From the NCBI RefSeq assembly GCF_009718825.1, contig NZ_WNHB01000001.1, forward strand, positions 124,001-188,000: a DNA stretch of 64,000 bases, given 5' to 3'. The position numbers and the translations under genes are program-made. Positions 18,010 through 28,142 of the stretch are shown piece after piece (position 1 is the first letter of the stretch; each line of letters starts with the position of its first letter). This stretch comes from Terrilactibacillus tamarindi (lineage in GTDB: Bacteria; Bacillota; Bacilli; Bacillales; Sporolactobacillaceae). Under the pieces are notes generated by a model, which saw only the letters and a program-made list of their open reading frames with translations, ran no database searches and was not told the origin of the DNA.

Positions 18010-18250
18010 GGAAAGCATAAAGAACCCAATAATCTATTCCTATGCAAAAAGTCATTAAAGGAGCAATAATAGTAAAAAATCCAATGATGGTCGTGATGAT
18101 ACTCATCAAGGAAATCAACGACTTGATTTTTTGAGGTTGATAATGTGAGAGTGAGTGATAGAAATGATTTCGTTTTATAAATATATAAAGTCCTGATATT
18201 AGAATAATAAATCCAATCAGGTAAATAAGTAAATTTGTGTGGGTTAACAT
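17963..18250 (-). CDS. Small membrane protein, possibly DUF3784-like
   Basis: The protein has 95 residues with three hydrophobic segments (about 5-25, 44-66 and 72-94) and a basic loop. GGAGTGG lies about 10 nt before the ATG. General layout and size fit the DUF3784 family of Bacillus small membrane proteins, but no diagnostic residues are seen. It is convergent with the Nudix gene and overlaps its last 47 bp. A competing 119-residue frame on the same strand has no ribosome site. Confidence 0.55.
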   Translation of the reverse strand: MLTHTNLLIYLIGFIILISGLYIFIKRNHFYHSLSHYQPQKIKSLISLMSIITTIIGFFTIIAPLMTFCIGIDYWVLYAFLILVSLLLIVRSLLT

Positions 18251-18392
18251 ATCCGTGCCACTCCATTATCAAACAAATTTATGTTACTTGAATTTATATT
18301 AGAGATAATTTCATTTTATTATAGTACATATATCACAATATTGAATTTATAATGTAAAATTTTTATTAATTTTTTCGAATAGCTTATCTCCG

Positions 18393-18551
18393 TTTATCCC
18401 GCTTTAACGGCAAGTAAAGACCCCCCACCTCAAGATTCTGAGTATTCAAAGAAGATAGGTAGGGGATCAACTGCCCGTAAAGGTCCTATTGGTTCAGGCT
18501 TTCCATCGGTGGGGGATGAAGAACCCCCCACCGATGGAAGTTTCACTTTAT
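18393..18551 (+). repeat. R2-family repeat, copy b (159 bp, full length)
   Basis: It runs from TTTATCCCGCTTTAACGGCA to GGAAGTTTCACTTTAT and contains two GC-rich hairpins: one built on CCCCACCT near the left and one on CCATCGGTGGGGG / CCCCCACCGATGG near the right. An open frame beginning inside it (18509-18706) is not a gene. Outside the repeat the 18251-18715 gap shows nothing definite. Confidence 0.85.
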
Positions 18552-18715
18552 ATGGGATTTGCAAAAGGATAATGACCTTAGACCTTAGTCATTATGAGAG
18601 ATTTTTTAACAAAAAAGGATGGAAAGCCAAGGCCATCCACCCTCTTTTGTATTGTGAAAAGATTGACGACTTTCGACTAGGATATAGTGAAAGCCAAACT
18701 TTTTAAATTTAATGA

Positions 18716-19483
<768 letters not shown>

Positions 19484-19724
19484 TCACGTATGTTTGCTTG
19501 AACAGTATAGCAAATAATACGGACGGCATACAACAATAAAGGTTAATAAAGACTCTATCGGCCTTATCCAGGAACGAGTATATAGTTCTGTCTACTCTTA
19601 TGAATGATGTATAAAACCTAATTTTCTCATTGCTATCTATGAGAAAAAAAGCATGTAAAATAGATAAAATGGGTATATTAAGGTAAGCTATACATATACG
19701 AGTTTATTAATGGAGGTCGTTCAA

Positions 19725-20030
19725 ATGATTATAGTCTATTTAAGCCTTGCACTTGTTGTCATTGCCATTATTCTATTTGTTATTTCCGCTATTCGAACAG
19801 GTAAGAAATTAAAGGGGACACTTGCAGATGCATCGAAAATTACTGAAAAAGTAAGAGAAAGAACAGAAGAAATTGCAAAAGAAAAGGTAGTATTAAATAA
19901 AAATTTAGACAAAATACAACAAGATGTGGCCAATAAAAAATACATGGTACAATCAACTATAATAGAAGCAAAAAAGTCAGCAAATGATGTGAAAAACAAA
20001 TTAAAAGATGTTGTTCGTATTCATGATTAA
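19725..20030 (+). CDS. DUF948-like small membrane protein
   Basis: The protein has 101 residues: one N-terminal membrane helix (about 2-24), then a long charged, coiled-coil-prone segment. This matches the DUF948 (YtxG-like) pattern. ATG at 19725 is chosen because the GGAGG lies inside the longer frame starting at 19710. DUF948 proteins in Bacillus are often general-stress genes; no SigB promoter was confirmed here. A bidirectional terminator separates it from the OsmC gene. Confidence 0.65.
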   Translation: MIIVYLSLALVVIAIILFVISAIRTGKKLKGTLADASKITEKVRERTEEIAKEKVVLNKNLDKIQQDVANKKYMVQSTIIEAKKSANDVKNKLKDVVRIHD

Positions 20031-20055
20031 TACGGCTAAATAATTTGAAGAGATA

Positions 20056-20084
20056 AAAAACGTTTGGTTAGACCAAGCGTTTTT
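20056..20084. terminator. Bidirectional terminator between convergent genes
   Basis: AAAAACG(C)TTGGT pairs around TAGA with A and T tracts on both sides, serving the DUF948 gene (plus) and the OsmC gene (minus). Confidence 0.8.
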
Positions 20085-20088
20085 AGAA

Positions 20089-20532
20089 TTAAATATGAGT
20101 TACTTCCGGATTGATTGAAATAGTTACATTATTTTTTAAGGCTTTTGCTATCATACAGTCAAACTCAGCATGGTACATCATTTCATAAAGATCTTTTTCG
20201 AATTGTTCTGTTGGTTTCTCTTTTAGTATAAGAACTGGATAGAGCTCAATCTTTTCAAAATGTAAGCCATCTTTTTTCTTCACAATGCCTTTTGAGTTTA
20301 TTTGAATGTTTTCATAGGGTATATTATCATGATTAAGTCGAATACCAAGAGTCATCATGTAACAAGAACATAAAGCACTTAAGAGTAATTCATCGGGATT
20401 TGTACCCATTCCAAGTCCATTCATGGATTTGTCGATTGCAATCTTCTCATGAAATCCTTGTGTATGAATTTCACCTTGACCGGTCCAACTACCGTGCCAG
20501 GATCCCTTTGCATGAAATGTAAATGAAGTCAT
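20089..20532 (-). CDS. OsmC/Ohr-family peroxide-reducing protein
   Basis: The protein has 147 residues. The two redox Cys of the family are present, in SALCSCYMMTLGI (near 50-62) and AEFDCMIAKAL (near 124-134). It probably reduces organic hydroperoxides in the cytosol. AAAAGGAG precedes the ATG. The SGxWxGxGxI start is the OsmC-subclass layout rather than classical Ohr. The neighbouring genes give no further hint of its job. Confidence 0.85.
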   Translation of the reverse strand: MTSFTFHAKGSWHGSWTGQGEIHTQGFHEKIAIDKSMNGLGMGTNPDELLLSALCSCYMMTLGIRLNHDNIPYENIQINSKGIVKKKDGLHFEKIELYPVLILKEKPTEQFEKDLYEMMYHAEFDCMIAKALKNNVTISINPEVTHI

Positions 20533-20650
20533 ACATCTGCTCCTTTTATCCTAATAATTTTAATAGAGTAATAATAAATTTTAGCATACACCATAAATCT
20601 ATTTTAAATGGATACATAAATATTTCAATCAACAGAAAGGATTTGTAGAT

Positions 20651-21292
20651 GTGAATCAGAGGAAACCATTTATGAGAACTTCATATCTTCTTATTTTTCT
20701 TTTCCTTTTCTTTATTATCCTTCTATTTCTAACAAAAACAGTCTGGTTTAACCAATTTGATCTTTTTATTTTAACCAAATTAGAGATATTTCGTACACCA
20801 CCAAGCTTGACTTTTTTTAAATGGATATCATACCTTTCTTCAGCACATATTCTTCCATTTGTGTTAATTGGTGTCTCCATTTTCTTGTTAATCGTAAAAA
20901 AACCTAAAGTAATGGTACTTTGGGTCATTTGTTTTTTGTTAGAAAAATTCATTAATATCGTATTGAAAAATAGTATTCAAAGAGTCAGACCTACATTACA
21001 TCATTATGAATTGGCATCGAGTTATAGTTTCCCAAGTGGACATGCGATGAACGCCATGTCAGTATATGGATTATTAACACTCATTATCGTCTTATTTATT
21101 AAATCTCAATGGCTCCGTGTTACCATTCTTATTATCGGTTTCACATTTGTCTGTTTAGTCGGATTGAGTCGACTCGTTTTGAATGTCCATTATTTAAGCG
21201 ACGTTATAGCTGGATATTGTGTCAGTGGTATGATTGTTTCACTAATCATGTATTTGATGGTTAATCGAAACTTATTAAAGAAAACAACGTAG
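20651..21292 (+). CDS. PAP2-family membrane phosphatase
   Basis: The protein has 213 residues with about six membrane helices. The three phosphatase signatures are intact: KNSIQRVRP (KX6RP) near 109, YSFPSGHAMNA (PSGH) near 124, and SRLVLNVHYLSD (SRX5HX3D) near 176. It is likely an undecaprenyl-diphosphate, phosphatidylglycerophosphate or similar lipid phosphatase at the outer face of the membrane. The start is GTG behind AAAGGA. The substrate cannot be assigned from sequence alone. Confidence 0.88.
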   Translation: MNQRKPFMRTSYLLIFLFLFFIILLFLTKTVWFNQFDLFILTKLEIFRTPPSLTFFKWISYLSSAHILPFVLIGVSIFLLIVKKPKVMVLWVICFLLEKFINIVLKNSIQRVRPTLHHYELASSYSFPSGHAMNAMSVYGLLTLIIVLFIKSQWLRVTILIIGFTFVCLVGLSRLVLNVHYLSDVIAGYCVSGMIVSLIMYLMVNRNLLKKTT

Positions 21293-21369
21293 ATCATACT
21301 CTATGGATAAAATCATCGATACCGATCCACACTAGAAATGTTGAATTACATTTGCAAAGGTGGATCAAA

Positions 21370-21816
21370 ATGGAAAATAAAGAAGCAAGACCTTTTCTTA
21401 ATCAATTATTAGCAAATCTTCACGTCATGTATGTGAAATTACATCGATATCATTGGCTGATTCAAGGACCACATTTTTTTGCTTTGCATGCAAAATTTGA
21501 AGAGTTATACAATGAAGTAGCTGAAGACTTAGATACTGTTGCAGAAAGAATTTTATCGATCGAATGTATCCCTGTTGCCACGATGTCTAAATTTCTAGAT
21601 ATAGCGACTTTAGAAGAAGCTCAAACAGAAAGTCATGAAGAAGAAATTCTGACTCGATTAAAAAAGGATTATGAACAGCTCATTCAAGAAATAAAAGACG
21701 GCATCGAATCACTCGAACATGCACACGATGAACCAACGATTGACATGTTAATCACACTTCAAGGAAAGTATGAAAAGCATGTTTGGATGCTTAGAGCCAT
21801 TCTTGCTAAAGAATAG
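21370..21816 (+). CDS. dps: Dps-family miniferritin
   Basis: The protein has 148 residues. The inter-subunit ferroxidase residues are visible: His in YHRYHWLIQGPHFF (near 25-38) and the Asp/Glu set in FEELYNEVAEDLDTVAERI (near 45-62). Dps stores iron and uses H2O2, protecting DNA. ATG 21370 is chosen because AAAGGTGG is 6 nt upstream; a longer TTG start would include that site. It is monocistronic, with a terminator 14 nt after the stop. A PerR or SigB control is common for the family, but none is evident here. Confidence 0.9.
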   Translation: MENKEARPFLNQLLANLHVMYVKLHRYHWLIQGPHFFALHAKFEELYNEVAEDLDTVAERILSIECIPVATMSKFLDIATLEEAQTESHEEEILTRLKKDYEQLIQEIKDGIESLEHAHDEPTIDMLITLQGKYEKHVWMLRAILAKE

Positions 21817-21829
21817 GTTAAATTAACTT

Positions 21830-21861
21830 AGTGGATACCATTATGCGTATCCACTTTTTTT
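21830..21861 (+). terminator. Terminator after dps
   Basis: The stem AGTGGATAC / GTATCCACT is followed by seven or more T residues. Confidence 0.85.
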
Positions 21862-21967
21862 AAAGATTGTAAATTCAATTCCACTTTAAGTTCTCAGTCC
21901 ATGTCATAACTTGACTTCATAAGGTATACTGAAAAATGCCTAAGAATAATGAAGAGGGGTTAATACA

Positions 21968-22624
21968 TTGATTGTTGTAGGTGGAATGATAGGATTAGGT
22001 AAGACATCAGTATCGACATTACTTGGAAACGCTTTGAACAGTCCAGTTTTTTACGAGTCTGTTGATGATAATCCTATTTTACCGTTGTTTTATTCGGAGA
22101 CGGTGGATACGGTTCAAGCCAATCGCTATCCATTTTTATTGCAATTATGGTTCTTAAATTCAAGGTTCGATAGTATAAAAAAAGCGAGTCACCATCCTTG
22201 TAGTATCTTGGATCGTTCCATCTATGAAGATTGGTATTTTGCCAAAGTAAACAAAGATCTAGGGAAAATCTCAGATCTTGAATTTCAAATTTATGAAGAC
22301 CTTTTACATAATATGTTAGGGGAAATAGATGGGCTGCCCAAAAAAGCACCTGATCTGATGATATATCTTAAGGGTTCTTTTGAAACTGTTATTAAACGGA
22401 TTAATTTAAGAGGCAGGGACTATGAGCAGGATGCCGCATTAATTGATTACTATAAAAAATTGTGGGAAGGCTACGATGATTGGTTATATTATCATTACCA
22501 GGCATCGGATGCCTTAGTTATTGATATGGATCAAATCGATATCATAAATAATCCGGAAGATGCACAGCATTTAATTAAGACCGTGAATGCTAAATTAAGG
22601 GCCATTAAAAATAATGATGATTAA
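21968..22624 (+). CDS. Deoxynucleoside kinase (dGK/dCK type)
   Basis: This 218-residue cytosolic kinase salvages deoxynucleosides by phosphorylating them. The P-loop GGMIGLGKTS is at 5-14, the substrate-binding FYESVDDNP near 31, the DRSIYED motif (DRS type) near 79, and the Arg-rich lid RINLRGRDYEQD near 142. It starts with TTG behind GAGGGG. It is a single-copy monocistronic gene here, whereas B. subtilis has an adjacent dck-dgk pair. Which base it prefers is unclear. Confidence 0.85.
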   Translation: MIVVGGMIGLGKTSVSTLLGNALNSPVFYESVDDNPILPLFYSETVDTVQANRYPFLLQLWFLNSRFDSIKKASHHPCSILDRSIYEDWYFAKVNKDLGKISDLEFQIYEDLLHNMLGEIDGLPKKAPDLMIYLKGSFETVIKRINLRGRDYEQDAALIDYYKKLWEGYDDWLYYHYQASDALVIDMDQIDIINNPEDAQHLIKTVNAKLRAIKNNDD

Positions 22625-22708
22625 AATTAAGAGGGTAGAAATTGGGACATCAGACTGAGTTATGATAAAATAGGGCGAACAAGATTAGATTTGTAGGAGG
22701 ATACATTG

Positions 22709-23143
22709 ATGAAAAAAGGTCAAATTACAATGGAAAATGGAGAAGAAATTAAAATTGATTTTTTCCCAGAAGAAGCACCAAACACAGTAGCCAATTTTGA
22801 AAAATTAGCCAATAGTGGTTTCTATAATGGATTAACTTTTCACCGAGTGATTCCAGGGTTCGTAAGTCAAGGCGGAGATCCTAATGGAAACGGCACTGGC
22901 GGAGCAGGATATACGATTAAATGTGAAACATTAAACAATCCACATAAACACCAGCAAGGGGCTCTATCTATGGCGCACGCCGGTAAAGACACAGGTTCAA
23001 GCCAATTCTTTATCGTTCATGAGCCACAACCTCATCTAGACGGTATTCATACTGTTTTTGGCCAAGTGACAAGTGGCATTGACACCGTATTGAAAATGAA
23101 AAATGGCGATGTTATGAAAGAAGTAAAAGTTTGGGAAGAATAA
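22709..23143 (+). CDS. ppiB: Peptidyl-prolyl cis-trans isomerase, cyclophilin type
   Basis: This 144-residue cytosolic cyclophilin has the active-site block [20 protein letters not shown] near 42-61, followed by [24 protein letters not shown] and LDGIHTVFG in the standard order. Catalytic Arg, Phe and the Gln-Gly stretch are intact. ATG 22709 is 8 nt behind AGGAGG. It is monocistronic with a strong terminator. Confidence 0.95.
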   Translation: MKKGQITMENGEEIKIDFFPEEAPNTVANFEKLANSGFYNGLTFHRVIPGFVSQGGDPNGNGTGGAGYTIKCETLNNPHKHQQGALSMAHAGKDTGSSQFFIVHEPQPHLDGIHTVFGQVTSGIDTVLKMKNGDVMKEVKVWEE

Positions 23144-23145
23144 GT

Positions 23146-23190
23146 GAAAGGCAAAAAGTCACCTCGAGGATGAGGTGACTTTTGTCTTTC
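23146..23190 (+). terminator. Terminator after ppiB
   Basis: The long stem GAAAG..AAAAGTCACCTC / GAGGTGACTTTT..CTTTC surrounds a 6-nt loop. It can act on both strands. Confidence 0.8.
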
Positions 23191-23301
23191 TAAAGTGAGA
23201 AGCTATATAACATTAGACATACCTTTAAGACATAGGTATGATAAAAATAGACTCAGGATATTCATGTTTTTTATTTACTACATAAGAAATGGGGAATCGT
23301 C

Positions 23302-23592
23302 ATGTCAACAATCAATGTAGGTTTTCAAGTGCTTCCTTTTACCAAAGAAGACAATATGTATGAATTGGTTGATAAGGCCATTGAAGTGGTTCAAGAATCA
23401 GGTGTAAAGTATGAAGTTGGCCCTCTGGAGACTGTGATGGAAGGTGAACTCGATCATTTGATTGACATCGTTAAGAAAGCGCAACAAGCGTGTCTTGATG
23501 CAGGTGCTGAGAGTGTCATCACCAATGTTAAAATCATAAACGTACCACAAGGCACTACCATTGAAGATAAAATTGGAAAATACCGTGCATGA
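23302..23592 (+). CDS. Thiamine-binding-type protein, MTH1187/YqgV family (DUF77)
   Basis: The protein has 96 residues with the family layout: VGFQVLPFTKED near 6, a YEVGPLETVMEGELD block near 36-50 and an internal VITNVKII strand near 71. Members bind thiamine or related small ligands; the precise role is not settled. The ATG follows a weak GGGGAA site. It lies 34 nt before the sulfurtransferase gene with no terminator, so the two are probably cotranscribed. Confidence 0.82.
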   Translation: MSTINVGFQVLPFTKEDNMYELVDKAIEVVQESGVKYEVGPLETVMEGELDHLIDIVKKAQQACLDAGAESVITNVKIINVPQGTTIEDKIGKYRA

Positions 23593-23626
23593 TTCTCAGT
23601 AAATGACCAAGTGAGGTGTTTCGCGA

Positions 23627-24463
23627 TTGAATTCAATTATTAGTATGGATCAGGTTAATCGTCGATTAGGTCATGAAAAGGTTGTCTTAGTTGATTGTCG
23701 TTTTAATTTGCAAAAGCCAGATGAAGGACGATATCACTACATGCAAGGACACTTGCCTGGAGCGATTTTCTTTGATCTCGAAAAGGATTTATCTGCTAAA
23801 GTAGCTGAGCATGGAGGTCGGCACCCCTTACCGGATGAAGAAGAATTTGTCAAAAAGCTTGGCAAGAGCGGCATAGATGAAACAAAAACGGTCATAGCTT
23901 ACGATGATCAAGACGGTGCAATGGCAGCCCATTTATGGTGGCTTCTTCAATACTATGGCCATCCTAACGTTCAAATTATGGACGAGGGATTTACTACATG
24001 GAAAGAAAAGGGCTATCCTATTGAACAGGAAATACCAGTAACAAAAGAAACTCATTTTATCCCACACATTCATCGGGATTGGGTTTTAACGATGTCCGAT
24101 GTTAAAGCCTTAGACGTATCAAAAGGAGAGACAATACTTATAGATTCACGAGCACCTGAACGATTTTCAGGTAAGGTAGAAACCGTGGATAAGAAAGCTG
24201 GACACATCCCTGGAGCCGTGAATTGGTTCTGGAAAGATAATCGTTCTGAGCAAGGTAGATGGAAAACAGCGGAAGAACTGAAAAGCAGGTTTGAGCCATT
24301 AAAACAGAAGGATCAAATTGTTGTCTATTGCGGCTCAGGAGTTACGGCATGTGGAAATATTATCGCTATGAGAGAAGCTGGAATAGAGAATATCAAACTT
24401 TATAGCGGGAGTTGGAGTGATTGGATATCCTATGAAAATAATCCAATCCAAACGGAAGAATAA
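23627..24463 (+). CDS. Thiosulfate / 3-mercaptopyruvate sulfurtransferase
   Basis: The protein has 278 residues with two rhodanese domains (about 1-135 inactive and 150-278 active). The active-site loop is CGSGVTA with Cys235. The CGSG-type loop is closer to mercaptopyruvate sulfurtransferases than to CRxG-type rhodaneses, so 3-mercaptopyruvate may be the preferred donor. It starts with TTG behind GTGAGGTG. It follows the MTH1187-like gene closely and ends at a terminator. No cysteine pathway genes are adjacent. Confidence 0.9.
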   Translation: MNSIISMDQVNRRLGHEKVVLVDCRFNLQKPDEGRYHYMQGHLPGAIFFDLEKDLSAKVAEHGGRHPLPDEEEFVKKLGKSGIDETKTVIAYDDQDGAMAAHLWWLLQYYGHPNVQIMDEGFTTWKEKGYPIEQEIPVTKETHFIPHIHRDWVLTMSDVKALDVSKGETILIDSRAPERFSGKVETVDKKAGHIPGAVNWFWKDNRSEQGRWKTAEELKSRFEPLKQKDQIVVYCGSGVTACGNIIAMREAGIENIKLYSGSWSDWISYENNPIQTEE

Positions 24464-24479
24464 AACAATCTACTAAAGA

Positions 24480-24511
24480 AGCCATGGCCTATTAATGCCA
24501 TGGCTTTTAAC
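24480..24511 (+). terminator. Terminator after the sulfurtransferase gene
   Basis: The stem AGCCATGGC / GCCATGGCT with an 8-nt loop is followed by TTTTAACTTTT. Confidence 0.7.
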
Positions 24512-24659
24512 TTTTGTCCGTGGATAAAGATGCACTTAAGGAATGTCTAATCTGGAAAAATTTAATTGCTTAAATTAGGAAACCAGAATAGAACATACAT
24601 TCTCTATGTGTTATGATAGAGTTATATAATTGTAAAAGAGGACGGAGGAATGAGTTTAT

Positions 24660-27600
24660 ATGTCACTGAGATGTATATTAGGTAGCCCCGGGACAGGAAA
24701 AACGACGTATTGCCATGAAGAAATCATTAAAAAGCTCAAGGAAAATCCGATGGGGAAACCTCTTATTTTACTTGTTCCAGAACAAATGACGTTTAGTACT
24801 GAATATTTATTAGCCAAAACACCAGATCTTGGTGGGATGACTCGACTCAATGTCTATAGTTTTCCTCGACTTGCCCTTCGAGTACTTCAACAATCAGGAG
24901 GAGCGGCTAGATATCACTTGACTTCTGTCGGAGTAAGTATGCTTCTTAGAAAAATTGTAGAGCAACATAAAGGCAAACTACGTCTTTATAAAAAGGCGGC
25001 CGATCAACATGGCTTTTTCGATCAGCTTCATACAGCCATCACGGAGTTTAAGCGCTATTGTATTTCCCCTGAGGAATTACATAATAAGGCTGTAGGCTTT
25101 GTCTCAGAAGAACAAAATGATGTTTTGCTTCAAGATAAATTAGCTGATTTGCAGCTTATTTATTCTGAATTAGAAAAAGCGATATTCGATAAATTCATAG
25201 ATAGTGAAGATTATCTTCAACTTTTAACAGATAAAATAAAAGAAACACCATTTTTAAAAGATACCGAAGTTTGGATTGATGGCTTTGATGTTATGACGCC
25301 GCAAGAACGACAAGTCGTTACCGAGCTCATGGTACATACAGAACGAACCACAGTAACGCTTAGTCTCGATCAAGAATATGACTTGTTGCCACATCCCTTA
25401 TCTGTATATCAACAACCAGCGAGACTCTATAAACAGATAAAAGAGCAGGCTTTAGATAATCAAGTTGAGATAGAATCCAATGTTTATTTAACAGAGTATC
25501 GGCGTAGTCAAAAAAGTGGATTGCGTCATCTCGCTCTTCAATATAACGAACGTCCTTACTTACCGATTACAGATTATGATGGAATAACACTACTTGAGGC
25601 TACGAACCGGCGTGAAGAAATCGAGTTAGCAGCAAGACGAATTTTAACTTTTGTCCGTGATGAGGGTTTACGTTATAGAGACATTTCTGTGTTTATTCGC
25701 GATTTATCGAGTTATAGTGAAATGATACGAACCATTTTTGGAGATTACCAAATTCCTATTTTCATTGACCAAAAACGTTCAATGTGTCATCATCCGTTGA
25801 TCGAATTTATTCGGTCGGCACTTGAAGTTATACAGAAAAACTGGCGCTATGACGCCGTTTTTAGATGTGTCAAAACCGATATGCTGTTTTCTTATGAGGG
25901 AAGTCGATTTGAACAGCGTGAAGAGATGGATATTCTCGAAAACTATGTGATTGCACATGGAATCTATGGAAAGAAATGGACAAGCAGAGATCCTTGGCTA
26001 TATCAAAGATATCAAGACTTAGACCGTGACATGCCAAAGACAAAAGAAGATGTAGAGGCTGAAAAACGTCTGAATCGTGTTCGTTTACAAGTCGCTCGGC
26101 CACTTCAATCTCTTCAAGAACAGATGAAAAAAGCCCCTACTATTCAAGATAAATGTACTGCATTGTATAAATTTCTGATGGATCTTTTTGTACCTGAAAA
26201 AATTGAACGTTTGAGAAGAGAGGCCGAGGCGGAAGGTAGACTCGAAGATGCTATGGAGCATCGTCAAGTATGGAAAGCGGTCATGGATTTAATGGATCAA
26301 ATGGTTGAAGCTACAGGAGAAGAGAGGGTTTCTTTATCTTTATTCAACAAAATGATCGAAACGGGACTGGATACCCTAGAGTTTGCTCTTGTTCCACCTG
26401 CCATTGATCAAGTTGTGGTAGGCAGCTTGGACCGTTCACGTCCGATTAATATTAAAGTCGCTTTTATTCTTGGAATAAATGAGGGGATATTACCAGCAAA
26501 ACCGACAGAGGATGGCATTTTATCAGATCAAGATCGAATTCTACTGCAAAATGAGGATGTCATTTTATCCGAAGGTACTGATGAGCAAATAATGAATGAA
26601 GAGTATTACTTTTTTAGAGGACTGACTTGCCCAAGTGATGAACTGATTCTATCTTACCCGCTTGCAAATGAAGAGGGGCAGGGACTCCTACCATCTCCTT
26701 TTATTCATCGCTTAAAGCATTTATTTCCTACTTTAACGGAAAAACTCATTCATTCAGAACCACAAACACTATTGGATGAAGATCATTTGCCTTTTGTCAC
26801 ACGCCCGAATAAAACGTTGGCCTATCTAGCCGGTGGATTACGTGAGTGGTTACGTGGTTACCCTCTTCAAAATGTCTGGTGGAATACGTACAATTGGTAC
26901 ATGGAAACACCCGATTGGAAAGATAAATGTAGGCATATGATCAGCAGTTTATTTTATCGGAATCAAGCGTCTATTAAACCGGAAACAGCGAAACAGTTAT
27001 ATGGAGAAACCATAAGAGCAAGTGTCTCTAGGATGGAATTATTTAATGCCTGTCCATTTGCACAATTTGCTTCTTACGGGTTAAAACTTAAAGAACGCAG
27101 TATGTTTCGATTAGAAGCTCCGGATATTGGTCAACTTTTTCATTCAGCGTTAAGAATCATGACAGACCAGATCATGCGACAACATAAATCTTGGGCAGAT
27201 CTCACAGAGAAAGCTTGTGAACAACTGGCTGAAGAGGTCGTTACTACGCTTGCACCCAAATTGCAGCGGCAAATATTAATGAGCTCAAATAGACATCACT
27301 ATTTACAACATAAATTAAGTCAAGTCGTTGCCCGTGTAGCTAAAGTGATGAGTTCACATGCTAAGAGGAGTGGTTTCTCACCCGTCGGTTTAGAATTACC
27401 CTTCGGACCGAACCAACCCTTACCGCCATTAACATTTGAACTACCAAACGGTTGTAAAATGGAAATTATTGGACGAATTGATCGAGTGGACCGAGGCTCG
27501 AATGACCAAGGTGTCTTACTGAGAATCATTGATTATAAATCTAGCAGTAAAGATTTAAGTATGACAGAGGTTTATTATGGATTAGCCTTGCAGATGTTAA

Positions 27601-28142
27601 CGTATTTAGATGTGATCATCACAAACTCAAAAGCTTGGCTTGGGGAAGAAGCCATGCCTGCAGGTGTTCTCTATTTTCATGTACATGACCCACTTTTATC
27701 CATAAATGAGCCTTTAACGGATGAAGCCATTGAGAAAACCATTCTAAAAGATTTTAAAATGAAGGGATTAGTCTTGTCGGAAGAATCGGTTGTAAGAGAA
27801 ATGGACACAACGTTAACGACCGGATATTCAGATCTTCTTCCATTAGCTTTGAAAAAAAATGGTGAATTTTACTCTTCCTCTTCAGTTGCAAGTACTGAGG
27901 CTTTTGATGCTATGAAGACACATGTCAGAGAAGTCATTCAAAAGGTGGGGACGGACTTAACGAATGGTCAAGTCGATATCTCACCTTATCGTCTTAATGA
28001 TCGTACGCCGTGCGATTTCTGTTCATTCCGGTCTGTTTGCCAATTTGATCAATCGCAAAAGGACAATAACTACCGTCTTTTGAAAAAACAAAAAGATGAA
28101 GAGATTATGAAACAACTATTGAAAGGAGAAAGCCATGAATAA
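24660..28142 (+). CDS. addB: ATP-dependent helicase/deoxyribonuclease subunit B
   Basis: AddB is one half of the AddAB helicase-nuclease that resects double-strand breaks to Chi. This 1160-residue protein has an N-terminal Walker A GSPGTGKT at 8-15, a pseudo-helicase core and a C-terminal RecB-type nuclease with IIDYKSSSKD near 955. The Fe-S cluster Cys are present: one near 798 (NACPFAQFAS) and three in CDFCSFRSVC near 1118-1127. GGAGGAATGAG precedes the ATG. It overlaps addA by 8 nt in the order addB-addA-sbcD-sbcC. It is intact and the same length class as B. subtilis AddB. Confidence 0.97.
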   Translation: MSLRCILGSPGTGKTTYCHEEIIKKLKENPMGKPLILLVPEQMTFSTEYLLAKTPDLGGMTRLNVYSFPRLALRVLQQSGGAARYHLTSVGVSMLLRKIVEQHKGKLRLYKKAADQHGFFDQLHTAITEFKRYCISPEELHNKAVGFVSEEQNDVLLQDKLADLQLIYSELEKAIFDKFIDSEDYLQLLTDKIKETPFLKDTEVWIDGFDVMTPQERQVVTELMVHTERTTVTLSLDQEYDLLPHPLSVYQQPARLYKQIKEQALDNQVEIESNVYLTEYRRSQKSGLRHLALQYNERPYLPITDYDGITLLEATNRREEIELAARRILTFVRDEGLRYRDISVFIRDLSSYSEMIRTIFGDYQIPIFIDQKRSMCHHPLIEFIRSALEVIQKNWRYDAVFRCVKTDMLFSYEGSRFEQREEMDILENYVIAHGIYGKKWTSRDPWLYQRYQDLDRDMPKTKEDVEAEKRLNRVRLQVARPLQSLQEQMKKAPTIQDKCTALYKFLMDLFVPEKIERLRREAEAEGRLEDAMEHRQVWKAVMDLMDQMVEATGEERVSLSLFNKMIETGLDTLEFALVPPAIDQVVVGSLDRSRPINIKVAFILGINEGILPAKPTEDGILSDQDRILLQNEDVILSEGTDEQIMNEEYYFFRGLTCPSDELILSYPLANEEGQGLLPSPFIHRLKHLFPTLTEKLIHSEPQTLLDEDHLPFVTRPNKTLAYLAGGLREWLRGYPLQNVWWNTYNWYMETPDWKDKCRHMISSLFYRNQASIKPETAKQLYGETIRASVSRMELFNACPFAQFASYGLKLKERSMFRLEAPDIGQLFHSALRIMTDQIMRQHKSWADLTEKACEQLAEEVVTTLAPKLQRQILMSSNRHHYLQHKLSQVVARVAKVMSSHAKRSGFSPVGLELPFGPNQPLPPLTFELPNGCKMEIIGRIDRVDRGSNDQGVLLRIIDYKSSSKDLSMTEVYYGLALQMLTYLDVIITNSKAWLGEEAMPAGVLYFHVHDPLLSINEPLTDEAIEKTILKDFKMKGLVLSEESVVREMDTTLTTGYSDLLPLALKKNGEFYSSSSVASTEAFDAMKTHVREVIQKVGTDLTNGQVDISPYRLNDRTPCDFCSFRSVCQFDQSQKDNNYRLLKKQKDEEIMKQLLKGESHE

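Noticed and set aside
17913-18272. 119-residue minus-strand frame overlapping the small membrane gene
   Set aside because: It is an alternative frame without a ribosome site; the 95-residue frame has one and gives clean membrane helices.
16904-18551. R2 copies as CRISPR repeats
   Set aside because: Copies are far apart, 55-159 bp long and of varied internal length; there are no regular spacers and no cas genes.
18509-18706. 65-residue plus-strand frame after the Nudix region
   Set aside because: It begins within R2 copy b, has no ribosome site, and the encoded sequence shows no family features.
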